The position numbers and the translations under genes are program-made. The notes beneath the pieces are model-generated. The model worked only from the letters and a program-made list of their open reading frames with translations. It did not search any database and was not told the DNA's origin. Shown piece by piece: positions 35,587 through 45,639 of a stretch of 64,000 bases of DNA (its first letter is position 1; each line of letters starts with the position of its first letter). The DNA is taken from NCBI GenBank assembly GCA_016648135.1, contig JADDOH010010932.1, forward strand, positions 1 to 64,000. The letters are read 5' to 3'. This DNA is from Agrypnia vestita (Eukaryota; Arthropoda; Insecta; Trichoptera; Phryganeidae).

Positions 35587-36429
35587 TAACCTTTAAAGGT
35601 AACAGAGGTTTCGATAGTTTTATTCCACAGTGACATTACGAGGGATTCCAATCGTGCGTGCAATTTTTCCAAATTCTATTATCACGTATATTTGGTCCAC
35701 TCGGGGAAGAGCGTAATTATGTCCGAGACTACGTATATTTTCCTCAGAAACCTAGAGGGCAACTGATTAATAATCCACATCCTATGTTTAACGCAGGGAT
35801 CTTAAGGGAAACAATGTGACATTTAGTTTAAATCGATCAAAGGGTGTAAATTTATATAGAAAATAGGCAGGGTTTATTTCATATTAGACTGCACAAGCAA
35901 CTTCCTAGTTTTCCATTTACTAATTCTAAGAGGATAAACTTTTATAAGTTCACTATTTAAGATTACTATTCAAATATTTTATTTGTAAAGTTTTACGAAG
36001 CGAGTGATTTAAGGGATTTTATTCGGACAGTTAGTCTTACTCTTTTTAAATTATGTGATCTTCTTTTAAAATACTTTTTATTCATTTTCATTACACAACT
36101 GCTATGATTTTATTGCATTTATTTTTCACATTTTTTGTTTTATCTTGATTAAAAAATTTTAAATAATGAAATTTTATATTAATAATTCAAGTATAAAAAA
36201 AATTTCAAAAAAAAAGGCTGTCATTAGCGCCGTTCCTGCTTCTTCCGTATCGCTGACCTCAATTTTTGTTGAGATTTGTCACCCGTACATATAATTTATG
36301 CTACGGTTGAGGCGTAAATCTTTCATACGGGTGAATAAAATCCCATCGATGAATGGTTAATTTATTTGTCATCATTATCTCTAGAGATGTGGTCATCATC
36401 TTAAACAAACTATCGAAGACTGCCATCTA
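35587..36429. other. unassigned sequence
   Basis: Nothing recognised. Confidence 0.5.
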
Positions 36430-36670
36430 TCTAAGCGGCCCTCGTAATCCAATGGGCATGATACTGGAAGACCTCATTACCGAAGACCAGAATCTATCTA
36501 GGCGGCCCTAGTAGTCCAGTGGGCATGACACTGGCTTCCCATATCGAGGGTTCCGGGTTCAATTCCCACTAAACATTTGTGTGATTAACTCAAACCTGAA
36601 TTGTTTTTGTGAAGTATTTCGCTGCAGTAGTTGGACTCCATGGCATGATGTAGCTTCACAAAAAAGAATA
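36430..36670 (+). mobile_element. tRNA-derived SINE-like element (SINE-B), truncated copy plus longer copy
   Basis: The longer copy (from about 36494) has GGCGGCCCTAGTAGTCCAGT, GGGCATGACACTGGC and the B box GGGTTCAATTCCCACT at about 36555, then a body ending near CTTCACAAAAAAG. A 45-bp head fragment (GGCCCTCGTAATCCAATGGG) precedes it at about 36437. The head differs from SINE-A, so it is a second family. Not a foldable tRNA. Confidence 0.65.
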
Positions 36671-36719
36671 CTTGCCACTATTTAAATATACACCTTTGTG
36701 TACATCTTTTCATTTAAGA

Positions 36720-36862
36720 AAGACAATTGAATTAGTATGTGTAAGCCATGGGTACAACGCACATTGTTTCGTTGTGTTGGTGTTTACGAGTATAAACACC
36801 AACACACCAGAAGAATGTGTCTCGTACGCACGGCTTACACTCACTAATTTGATTGTCTTTCG
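36720..36862. mobile_element. fold-back element with ~70-bp arms
   Basis: The central arms TGTGTTGGTGTTTA and TAAACACCAACACA are perfect around a 4-nt centre (about 36789). Outward, AAGACAATTGAATTAGTATG and GTGTAAGCC on the left are matched in inverted order on the right (GGCTTACACTCACTAATTTG, ATTGTCTTTC). Non-coding; an almost loopless palindrome of about 140 bp. Confidence 0.8.
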
Positions 36863-37133
36863 TAATTGGAAAGAGATCTATCTACAGCAACTTGCATACA
36901 TATAATATTACTAAACAGTTTTTACGTTTACAGATATTTTGTTTATCTAGATATTTTGGGCGGTCAGGAATCTAGACTACAAGCTTTACAATCAAATTAT
37001 ATTTTTTATTTTGTATCCATAAGTGCAAAAATATACTTTTTAGAAATTCACGTAAAGTCTCACAACAGAAAGTTTAATAATGATGTACGAGTATGTTAGA
37101 GTAGTTAGTACGCATTTAGCGGACGACTTTCGG

Positions 37134-37197
37134 GAATTTTCTAGAATCTTCTCCTTCCAGATCTTTCTAGAGCAGGTTTTTCCGGAACCTTCTAGAC
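37134..37197. promoter_or_regulatory. dense heat-shock-element-like array
   Basis: Three blocks of alternating GAA/TTC pentamers in 64 bp. Positions 37134-37151 read GAAttTTCtaGAAtcTTC, four perfect contiguous pentamers. Positions 37155-37172 read TTCcaGATctTTCtaGAG, with two degenerate. Positions 37180-37197 read TTCcgGAAccTTCtaGAC, three perfect plus one degenerate. Heat-shock factor trimers bind exactly such ladders. No downstream host gene was recognised; the TTCTAGACTCACC tail resembles the end of LTR-like family B (ATTCTAGACACTACC near 45975), so this may be a relic of such an element. Confidence 0.6.
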
Positions 37198-37426
37198 TCA
37201 CCGACACAGTCGGCGCGCCTATGTTGAAACAATCTAAAGCATTTGCGGCCTTCCCCTATCAAAATAATGTGCCAGAAAGCACATTTTCATCACTCATTCC
37301 CACCCACGCACAGCCACCCCCACCAAACTCGCATATTTTCGATGTGACACCAAGGGCTATCCACCACCATAACCAATGATGGGTGGTTGTGGAGAAAACT
37401 TGGTGGTTAGGGAAACACGAGTTTCT

Positions 37427-37432
37427 TTATAT

Positions 37433-37466
<34 letters not shown>

Positions 37467-37677
37467 ATATATATATGTTTTTTCTTGAGGTTTCCGCGAG
37501 CGTTATTGTATGTAACAAAAGTAATTTCTGGACTACTTCGCGTTTTCTGTAAATGGTCTCCCTGAGAAGACCTAGGCCGACGTTTCGACACGGTATCACG
37601 TGCCATTGTCAAGGCTAAAAAGGCCTCAAAAGTTACGGACTAACCTTTGTTACATATATATATATATATATATATTG
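37427..37677. repeat. (TA)n microsatellites bracketing a small inverted-repeat segment
   Basis: (TA)n runs at about 37430-37477 and 37652-37677 flank a 170-bp segment. That segment starts near TATGTAACAAAAG and ends CCTTTGTTACATA (inverted repeats). Its minus strand contains GGCACG/CGTGTC stem arms followed by GAAACGTCGGCC (37586-37575), related to the motifs at 4740 and 28870. Confidence 0.6.
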
Positions 37678-38295
37678 ATATTGATTTATCTTTCCCCTTT
37701 ATTCGGGTGGACTCTCCTTGGGAGAAAACGACAGAATACTTCATAGTTGACAGTCAGTCTCTTGATTTATGCGGGCGCCCTTCATTACCTTTTCGATACT
37801 TGCCCACCAGACTACTAGAGGTCTCCCCCATTGTCTTCAGCCAGTACTTATGTTGCTTAAACGATAAGGTAATCTAGTCTCTTCATCGTCTAATCGTATA
37901 ATCTCAGCCTGGCTTCTCCCCTCTTCTCTGTGATTGGTGAAATCTTCTCTGAATAATCCATCCCAAACTCTAATCTAGTCTTGTCACTTCTCTAGCACAT
38001 CTGAGCATTTGGGGTTCATTAATGCTCGTATTTCTTTCGTGGACTTCTTCATTTATGATTCTTTATAAACTGTGGATCTACTCAAATATTTATATTTTTC
38101 GTATATGGATTACTAAAATTATACACAAACTTTAAAATAAATAGCCACTCGTAAAGTACTTGGCAGCTCTTCTTCTTTTTCTTGTTCTAGATCATGGATT
38201 TGTTATTGAGCGAGTGCCGTCCTTTTGCTTCTTCAGCTATCTTTCCTGCTTTTTGACGGTCTTCCTGGCGTGCGATCTCCCACGGGTATATTGTA
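37678..38295. other. unassigned sequence
   Basis: No gene recognised. Several pyrimidine-rich stretches. Confidence 0.45.
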
Positions 38296-38660
38296 GTTAT
38301 TTGGCAAGCCGTGGGAGGAAAATGAAACTCTAAAAACTATTTTAAATTTCAAAGTCACTGGACACGAATTTCATTGGAGCACTCTTCTTAAATTCTCACT
38401 AAATGTTTCTAGAATCTTCGCTACACTTTTTATCTAATTTCGTAATTTGAACTAATTGTCACTCCTGCATAACTTGTCTCTGATATACTTATGCACCATA
38501 CTTAAATGACTCAGCTTCGCACTAGAAAACTTCTCGCTCGTCGGTAGGTATTTTCTTGATTTACTATCGTTGGAATCACACAGCCTAGTCTCGTAATAAC
38601 GAGTCAATGCTTTCAAGAATATGAACACTCTTCTACGAAAATGTACAAACAATAATATAT
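38296..38660. repeat. LTR-like repeat family B, copy 3
   Basis: Contains CCGTGGGAGGAAAATGAAAC, AAAGTCACTGGACACGAATT (38347), and TCGCACT...CTCGTCGGTAGGTA, all in the order seen in copy 4 (45640-45985). A perfect three-pentamer heat-shock-element-like site TTCtaGAAtcTTC lies at 38407-38419, at a different place from the other copies. Ends not defined. Confidence 0.45.
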
Positions 38661-38941
38661 CATATTCTCACCATTGCCAGGCTACATAGGCTCGAAGTTG
38701 AGTACAGTGAATTTCTTCCAAAATATATTTATTATATTTTATGGAAACTTGACAACGATGAATGCCCTGTCGTCAATTTCGAGATGTTGATAGATATATG
38801 GTGACAAATCTTTTATATCTTCTGTATTATTGAAACCAAAGCTTTTTTACATTGTATTGGATTTTATTTTGATATTGTTCCTATTTCCTTTTCGATGTGT
38901 ACTATATCGTGTTCGCTTTGATAATAAATTACTCCTTAGAC

Positions 38942-39332
38942 TGTATAAGTAATAGACAAGGGACAAATAAATAAACAACACAACAACTTTAATAACCACC
39001 ATGGCACAACATCATTATACATACTTGGGAGTTAAATGGTACAATGCATTGTTGTCGCAAAACTAATTTCAAGAAAGGAACATTCCAAAATATGAACAGT
39101 GAATGTATTGTATTGTATTGTATGTATTGTATTTGTATGTATTGTAACATTGCCCACATGTCTCAAATGGTTTCTGTATAAAAAAATTACTACTTCCATT
39201 TGGCTTTAATTAGGCTTTGTAATATTCCTCCCATAAGCTAGAACATTGGCTCATGTTATGGGGAGTATAATGTCTTTAAAATTTTATAAAATAGAATCAA
39301 TTTATCATAAAAAAACATTATTATTTATTATA
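38942..39332 (+). pseudogene. LINE ORF2 tail (family 8, copy 2), left part
   Basis: Collinear with 30719-31165: CACCATGGCACAACATCATT, GTTAAATGGTACAATGCATT (VKWYNAL), then AGGAACATTCCAAAATA. The last coding residues are replaced by a TGTAT-repeat microsatellite (39103-39149). The 3' UTR resumes with AACATTGCCCACATGTCTC and runs to TTATTATTTATTA, where the mariner is inserted. Its last part is at 40618. Confidence 0.75.
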
Positions 39333-40617
39333 TTAGGTCCTTACATATGAAATTGGCGTTTAGTATGGGAGGAACATAAAGCCGATTTTTTTTTATTATA
39401 ATATATTTATTTAATGAAAGTATGTACCATTGCTATCTATGCACTTTTGCCATCTCATAGGTAGTTCATCGATCCCTTTACTAAAAAGACCATTCGAACG
39501 TGAATCAATAAAATCTTTGAAGGCGGTTTGGACTGCCCCATCGGAGTTGAATTTTTTCCTTTGCAAGAAGTTATCCAAATTTCGAAAAAAATGGTAATCT
39601 GTTGGGGCAAGGTCCGGAGAGTACGGTGGATGTCTTAGACATTCCAATTGAAGCTCCTCTAATTTGGAAGCCGTCTGTTGTGCAGTGTGTGGTCTAGCGT
39701 TATCATGAAGCAGCAGTGGCCTAGAGCGATTAAACAGCCTCGGTTGTTTAGCAGCTAGCTTTTCCATCATGGTTTGCAGTTGCTGACAATAGACATCTGC
39801 CGTAATCGTCTGGCCAGATTTAAGAAAGCTGTAGTGAACGTCACCAGCACTAGTCCACCAACCGCTCACAAGTAACTTTTTTGGAGTCAATTTTCGCTTG
39901 GGGCATGGTTTGGCTGGTTCGGCAGGGTTCAGCCATTGCGATGAGCGCTTCCGATTATCGTACAGGATCCACTTTTCATCACAGGTAATGTTTCGATTTA
40001 AAATCCCTTCATTATTGTGCCGGTTGAGTAATGCAACGCAGCAGTCAACGCGCGTTTGTTGATTTGCTTCACTCAATTCGTGAGGTACCCACCTTTCAAG
40101 CTTTTTCACCTTATCAATTTGCTTCAAGTGGATTAAAATAGTTTTATCACTAACACCGCAGCCTGCAGCTAACTCGAATGTGGTTTGCGATGGATCCGCT
40201 TCCACAATAGCCTTCAATTCTTCATTATCAACTTTGGTCTCCGGCCGTCCACGGGGCTTGTCTGCAGGTCGAAATTTCCAGAACGAAAACGTTGGAACCT
40301 AACACGCACTGTGTTTTCTTTTGCGGCACCGTCGCCATACACATCATTAATCCTTCGAGCCGTTTCTGCAGCACTGGTGCCACGGTAGAACTCGTACTCG
40401 TAAATAACGCGATATTTCAAGTTTTTCATTTTGTAAACTGAGTGACGCAAAGATAAAAACAATTGAGGAAAAAACAAATGAATTATAATTTTCAAAACAC
40501 AAATACATGAGTAAATAGCTGTATAAATTTGTATTTGGAATTCCTAACCAAAGAGAAGATATTTGAAATCAAATTTGCCAGTACGGCAAAACGCCAATTT
40601 CATATGTAAGGACCTAA
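39333..40617 (-). mobile_element. mariner transposon, 1285 bp, near-intact
   Basis: Terminal inverted repeats begin TTAGGTCCTTACATATGAAA and are perfect for 29 bp at both ends (39333-39361 and 40589-40617). They are flanked by TA on each side (39331-39332, 40618-40619), the duplicated target of Tc1/mariner elements. It carries one transposase gene on the minus strand with a single apparent frameshift. It sits inside a family 8 LINE tail, so it arrived after that LINE. Subfamily not assigned. Confidence 0.95.
39411..40429 (-). pseudogene. mariner transposase, one frameshift
   Basis: Cut-and-paste DDD transposase acting on the element's own ends in the nucleus. Start taken at the ATG of MKNLKYRVIYEYEF (40429), which gives about 340 residues, the family norm. 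The N-terminal DNA-binding region has helix-turn-helix segments: GTSAAETARRINDVYG, then, after the frameshift, TTFELAAGCGVSDKTILIHL. The WVPHEL motif precedes the catalytic core. The catalytic triad is ITCDEKW, LLLHDNARPH and SPDLAPTDYHFF; the second and third aspartates are separated by 34 residues, so it is DD34D. The frame breaks at about 40262, where the reading moves from NFDLQ to a RGRPE-containing frame, consistent with a one-base loss. No other damage was seen. Confidence 0.93.
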
Positions 40618-40672
40618 TATATCTACTGTATAAATAAATATAATAAATAAATTAAAAATATATATGTATTTT
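40618..40672 (+). pseudogene. LINE 3' UTR end (family 8, copy 2), right part
   Basis: TATCTACTGTATAAATAA and the AATAAATA-rich tail continue the LINE interrupted at 39332, matching 31117-31165. Confidence 0.75.
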
Positions 40673-41399
40673 TTTCGAATAATGGTACTTCTTACAAATA
40701 GTTCCTTAATTATGTCATTTTTTTGTACACACAATAATCAATAAATTGCAGGAAATTGTTAATAATCCTCTTCAACGAGAATCACGAAAATTTAAAAATT
40801 CCGAACGCTGAATTTCGCCTCGAAATAATATTATCTTTCCGCGTTCGAAGATCCAGCCGAGCCTGAAAATCGTGTAAGCCTTTCAATAAAGTCCCCGTTA
40901 AATTTTGCAACCGATTCAGAAATCGATGGAATGAATCATTATAAGGTTTGGCGGCGGGATTATTTGATAGACTGGAAAATTGTCGTCAGATTTCGCCCGG
41001 ACGTGTTTTAAACCATTATAAACCTGAGACAAATTGAATGCCGCTCCATTAACCCCTCAGTGGGTGTCTCGTGGATGCCCATCCCTCGACCATCCCTCAT
41101 CATCCCCCAGCCCCGACCCATTTATATTCATTATCTCTTGTTGCTACTCGCAACCTGCCGCGGGTAGAGGTGGCCCCTCACACGGAGACCGCAAATCGAA
41201 TTCTGATTGAATCCGTGTCAGGTAGGCGGGTATTCAAAAGCCAAATCTAAACGGAAAATTGTACTAGGTAGGTGAATTTATGCATTAAAATTATTTTTAA
41301 ATGAAGAATTTAGAATGTTTTTTACATAATTTATAAACCAAAAATTTTTGGGGAGAAACAAAGATACCATTCCTTTGCAAAGCCTCTAATTAAAACAAT
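40673..41399. other. unassigned, probably non-repetitive
   Basis: GC-richer blocks near 40840-41010 and 41050-41230 (CCTGCCGCGGGTAGAGGTGG) show no repeat partner in the window. They could be conserved non-coding DNA. No exon was recognised. Confidence 0.35.
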
Positions 41400-41776
41400 C
41401 TTTCCATTTAATCTCCTAGCCCTAATGAATAAGTCATCAAATTTTGAGTCCGATCGGTCGAACGGTACAGATTGGCATTAAAAATAAAACAGTGGGTGGA
41501 GAAGGGGGAAAATTGAAAGGGGGGAGATGTCGCCTATGTTATCTGCCGGGACCTAAAAAATAAGTTTCCAAATTTTGAGTCCGTTCGGTCAAACGGTACA
41601 GATTTGCATTGACAATATATCAGTGGGAGAGGAAGGGGTAAAAGGGGAGGGGGAAATGTCACGTATGTTACCCACCGGGTCCAAAAGCGTGAGTATGCAA
41701 AATTTAAGTAGAATGGGACAAACGGTGTAGATTTGTATAGAGAACAGGCAGACAGACATTGAATTTTGTAGGTATA
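41400..41776 (-). mobile_element. Helitron-like element with ~130-bp tandem units, copy 2
   Basis: On the minus strand it starts near TCTATACCTACAAAATTC (about 41776) and continues CAATGTCTGTCTGCCTGTTC, CTACACCGTTTGTCC, then about three units with GGACCCGGTGGGTAACATA-like and pyrimidine-rich blocks. Same architecture as 12423-13150, with fewer units. The 3' end was not defined. Confidence 0.6.
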
Positions 41777-43334
41777 GATTACGCATCAAAATATTAAATT
41801 ATTTATTTCACGTCGATTTTAAAATTTAACATAATTTTTTCTAGGTATAATTTTAGCAATGTACCTACATACATATATTCATATTCTACACAGTACGAAA
41901 TATTTCTAATCCAAAAATTCACCAATAAAATTGATGAATTACATATCGCTGTAGGCATATTCTATAAAATAATTTTAAAAAATAATTCACTGACCTAGCT
42001 GACTAGTTCCATAGAGTATGTGAATTCACACCAAAGAATATAAATATTTTGATGCACACATGAGGCGTTATGAGGTATATTCGAATAATAAAATAGAATA
42101 CAAGGTATCTTTCTGGTGAACCAAATACCAACGAAAATAAAAATTAACAGAACTTAAAATACAACAAAAATAAATACTGAAAATTGTTTACTAGACAGCT
42201 GGAACAAAACAGAGCAATTGTGACTAAGGCACGTAAACCGTAGTAAACCGATTTACCGGTAGAAATGGCTTAATTATAATACCGAATAACTGGTGTGTAA
42301 GTAATTTTCCGAATAGGGATAGTTTAAGAAATTTATTTTTCATTTTTTAATGTATTATTTTGCACAAAAATAATATTTGCTTTACTCCAAATTCACAAAA
42401 TGTTGTTCGATAATAATGCATCGAGTCTGGCATAAAGCTGGAAATATTTTGTCACCTAAATGTAGCACAGACCAACAACAAGGAGTATCATTTTTAATGC
42501 TCTTCTTATGAAATGAAGACGAAAAAAAAATTAAGATATTTCTAAAATAAATTAAAAATCTACTCAAAATATTAATCTCAACAACCCTTTTAATAAAATT
42601 GAATCCATAACAAACATTATATGTTTTTAATATCTTTATTATTACAATATCTTCGTATTTTTTATAATTTAATCTAATGTTTAAGATACATTTTATTTTT
42701 ATTACATTATATCCTTTTTCCCTATTCTAATATATTGCTTTTATTAGGTACTATAACAATATAAAAATGACCCCTCCTTTTATGAAAATTAAGTTCTCTA
42801 TTAAAAGTGCATAAGCATTAATATTCTTATTCGGTTATGCAAATATGACACGTAATTAACGTTTTTCTATACAATCTAATTTAAATTAATTTTTAAAAAT
42901 ACGTAATAATATTTTTACTATGATGTAATGTGACGTTGTGTTGTATGATTTATTTATCCAGAATTTCATGGAATTTCTTTGGCAAAAATAATGCGCGCAC
43001 GTGCGATAGGGATCGGAGACTAACATTCGCAAAAATTTTAATTATTACTATTTATCCCTGTCTTCTGATAAGTTTTTAACATTGTCGTTTTCAATAATTT
43101 GCCACTGCAATTTCATCGATCATATAAACAGTAGAATAAATAATTCTCAAATAATTTATAAATTTTATATTTCACTGTATTGCGACAAAATTTGAAACAG
43201 ATCAAAAAATATAATTGATCTACCGTAGCAGACAAGACAAATAAATATTGACTGACTTAAAAAAATAAATTATATTCTAAAACGGATGCAGGGGAAACAA
43301 GCACAATTGTTTATCATTCAGGTATTATAAATTA
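41777..43334. other. unassigned AT-rich sequence
   Basis: No gene or repeat recognised. Confidence 0.5.
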
Positions 43335-43600
43335 TGTGGTGGAGACAGACCTGCTTGGACTCTAGTCCCTCGAGCGTCTCAAACGGACCAATCGCGCTCG
43401 AGGCATATCGCCCAACGAGAAGCCCGAGGCGCCGGCAAAGTACCAATTCATTCTCTCACCGACCGGCGCCCGCGATCCCACGCTCAAACTCGCGCTCCGT
43501 ATATTGTTGTATAACGCATCCTCCAACGTGTAAGGTTTTGTGACTTCAATAAACCAACGAGTTGATTGTGAGTACTTCTTTCTATTCATCCTGTATTACA
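43335..43600 (+). repeat. LTR-like repeat family A, diverged copy 3
   Basis: TGTGGTGGAGACAGACCTGC, TTGGACTCTAGTC, GGACCAATCGCG (CCAAT box) and CAATAAACCAACG occur in the order of copies 1 and 2, ending near TGTATTACA. The middle is more GC-rich (GCGCCGGCAAAG, CGGCGCCCGCG). Approximate ends; no genes attached. Confidence 0.5.
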
Positions 43601-43762
43601 TCCCGCTCAGCTTGTCATACCCCAACACACATTTCGCACACACGCCTTCAGCGTTCACTCAACGTGCATCAGACTGATTGTGCATTTTGGCAGTGGTGTA
43701 CAGTTACACTGCTCCTTCACGAATACACGCACATTACATTAATATAAAAACATTAATTTAAA

Positions 43763-43926
43763 AATATTAAAAAAATTATACCTCATACTCAAGAAGTCGA
43801 ATTAATTAAATCGTGTATTCTGAAATGCGTGTGTTCGCCGCCCAGCGCGCCGCGCACGGCCATAACAGACTATACGATTTAATTAATTCGAATTCTTGAG
43901 TATAAGATATAATTTTTTGAATATTT
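43763..43926. mobile_element. fold-back element with GC-rich loop
   Basis: Arms 43763-43813 and 43874-43926 are about 50-bp inverted copies (TACTCAAGAAGTCGAATTAA and TTAATTCGAATTCTTGAGTA). The 60-bp loop is very GC-rich (GCCGCCCAGCGCGCCGCGC) while the arms are very AT-rich. Transcripts would form a long hairpin. Confidence 0.85.
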
Positions 43927-44544
43927 TTATTTTAATGATAGTGAAATTTTCTTAGTACGTATGCAAAATTTAATTAAAATAATCGATATTTAAATGATTT
44001 TATGGATACTGCAATACAGGAAAGAGAACGTTCAATTTTAGTCTTTTTTAAAACGATATATTTAACAACCTGACGAAAAATATTAATGTCTGAATAGCAC
44101 CACTTCTTTTTCAAACTGTATAAATCAATTTGTAAATAAAATATTTGATCTTTATTTGAAAATGTACGAAACTCTATTGCATGAAAACTAAAATAATTTT
44201 TTTGATGTTATAACAATATATTTCTTCATATTTTTTAATGAAATGCTTCAAAAGTAAATGGATCTATTATAATACGATTGATTAAAAGCCTGTTTAACTA
44301 TGAGTTTTGCAAAATAATTTAATAAGTTTACGTTAAATTTAGCAAAATCGAGAGCAAATACGAAATTCAATGGGGCCTCTTAACATCCAAAACGAAATCA
44401 ATTGCTAAAATTATTATAATATATATATTTTTATTATTTGACATATTCCGCCTCCAATTGGCTGTAGAATTTGTCATCCTAAAGCACTACTCGACTTGCT
44501 TTTCACCCACGGGACTTCCCCGATTGTCGAATCATTTCACATCC
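43927..44544. other. unassigned AT-rich sequence
   Basis: Nothing recognised. Confidence 0.5.
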
Positions 44545-44870
44545 GAGCGGGTCGTGTCGCCGTGGCAACGAGAGAGTATCGAATCTCGAGTTCAAATCCC
44601 ACTCCGTTCGCGCAGTCGAACGAATGTTAACTGTCAAGTCCTGTCACTGTCACGTGCCAATATGGACCACTAACAATCTCTCTAACGCGAGACTAACTAC
44701 CGGATCTCGCCGCTCCGCAGAGAGCGACCCCGTTCCCAGCCCTCACATTCTAGAAGCCGACGCTCCCGTGTCAAAACTGCGTAACAAGGCAACCCGATTT
44801 CTTATTATTTTTTTGAGAATTTACATTAACCCCGTTTATTACCCCAGAGAGTATGAAATACCGTCATCAT
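44545..44870 (+). other. GC-rich block with a tRNA B-box-like site
   Basis: CTCGAGTTCAAATCCCACTC (about 44584) contains a B box-like GAGTTCAAATCC, and GTGTCGCCGTGGCAACG lies upstream where an A box might be. It may be an old SINE head; no second copy was seen. The remaining sequence is GC-rich and unassigned. Confidence 0.3.
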
Positions 44871-45108
44871 AAAATACTAACTTACTATACTTGGTATAAT
44901 AGATAGATATATATACATATAAGTAAAAATAGAAAACCAACAACAGACATACAAGAAGAATAAGAAATAAAACATGTCGAAATTAAAAATAGAAAGTAGA
45001 AAATAACAATGAAAATAGATAAATACATAAAAAATAATAAAAATAATGGATAAAATAATGGAAAAAAAATATTTTTAGTAACTTTTAGTCAATTTTTATC
45101 AATTTGTA

Positions 45109-45128
45109 CCTAACCTAACCTAACCTAA
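45109..45128. repeat. interstitial telomere-type repeat (CCTAA)4
   Basis: Four perfect CCTAA units (TTAGG on the minus strand), the telomere repeat of most insects. A degenerate relative, TTAGGTTAGGTTAAG, lies near 23510. Confidence 0.85.
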
Positions 45129-45344
45129 CATATAGATACATGTCGTCATGGATTTTTTTATAGAAATTTTTGAGTTCTACAACTTCTCTGTAGAAAGTAT
45201 TTAAATATATCTTATCGTTAAGGCAGCGTTCGTAAAAATTGCATTGCTCTACCATTTTTTCGTCGACTTTAATTGTAAAATAGGCCACCACGAAAAGCCC
45301 TTTTATTATTTAAACAAGATAATATATAGCCTATGTCTACTCTG

Positions 45345-45530
45345 AAAGTCCATTCTAAATCTTCTTCTTCTTTAGCCTTTTTCCCTCCACTGCTGGATGT
45401 AGGCCTCTTCTATTTTCTTCCACTCATCTGTTTCTCCCTTCCATCAAGGTTCTTCCTGCTTGTTGGACCACCTTTTGGGAGGTCTTCCGGCGCTTCTATT
45501 TTTCGTCCATTCTAGATAATGGTGAATTTT
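45345..45530 (-). pseudogene. LINE RT C-terminal scrap (family 3, copy 2)
   Basis: The minus strand from about 45515 reads WTKNRSAGRPPKRW (the conserved GRPPKRW motif) and, after lost frame, the GAGGCCTACATCCAGCAGTG segment that encodes EAYIQQW in related elements. It ends in a GAAGAA-type tail at about 45357. It adjoins a Helitron-like 5' end, so one element inserted beside or into the other. Confidence 0.6.
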
Positions 45531-45626
45531 TTTTTGAAATTAGATGGGCAGATTCGGAGATTACCTCCTACATCCAAACATATAAACTAACAAACTTTAC
45601 CTCTTTATATATTAGTATAGAAGAAT
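45531..45626 (-). mobile_element. Helitron-like 5' terminus
   Basis: The minus strand from 45626 reads TCTATACTAATATATAAAGA and GGTAAAGTTTGTTAG, then a TTCACCATTATCTAGA block. This is the familiar 5' end of Helitron-type elements in insect genomes. The rest is cut off by the LINE scrap at 45530. Confidence 0.55.
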
Positions 45627-45639
45627 ATGGTCACTGTAT

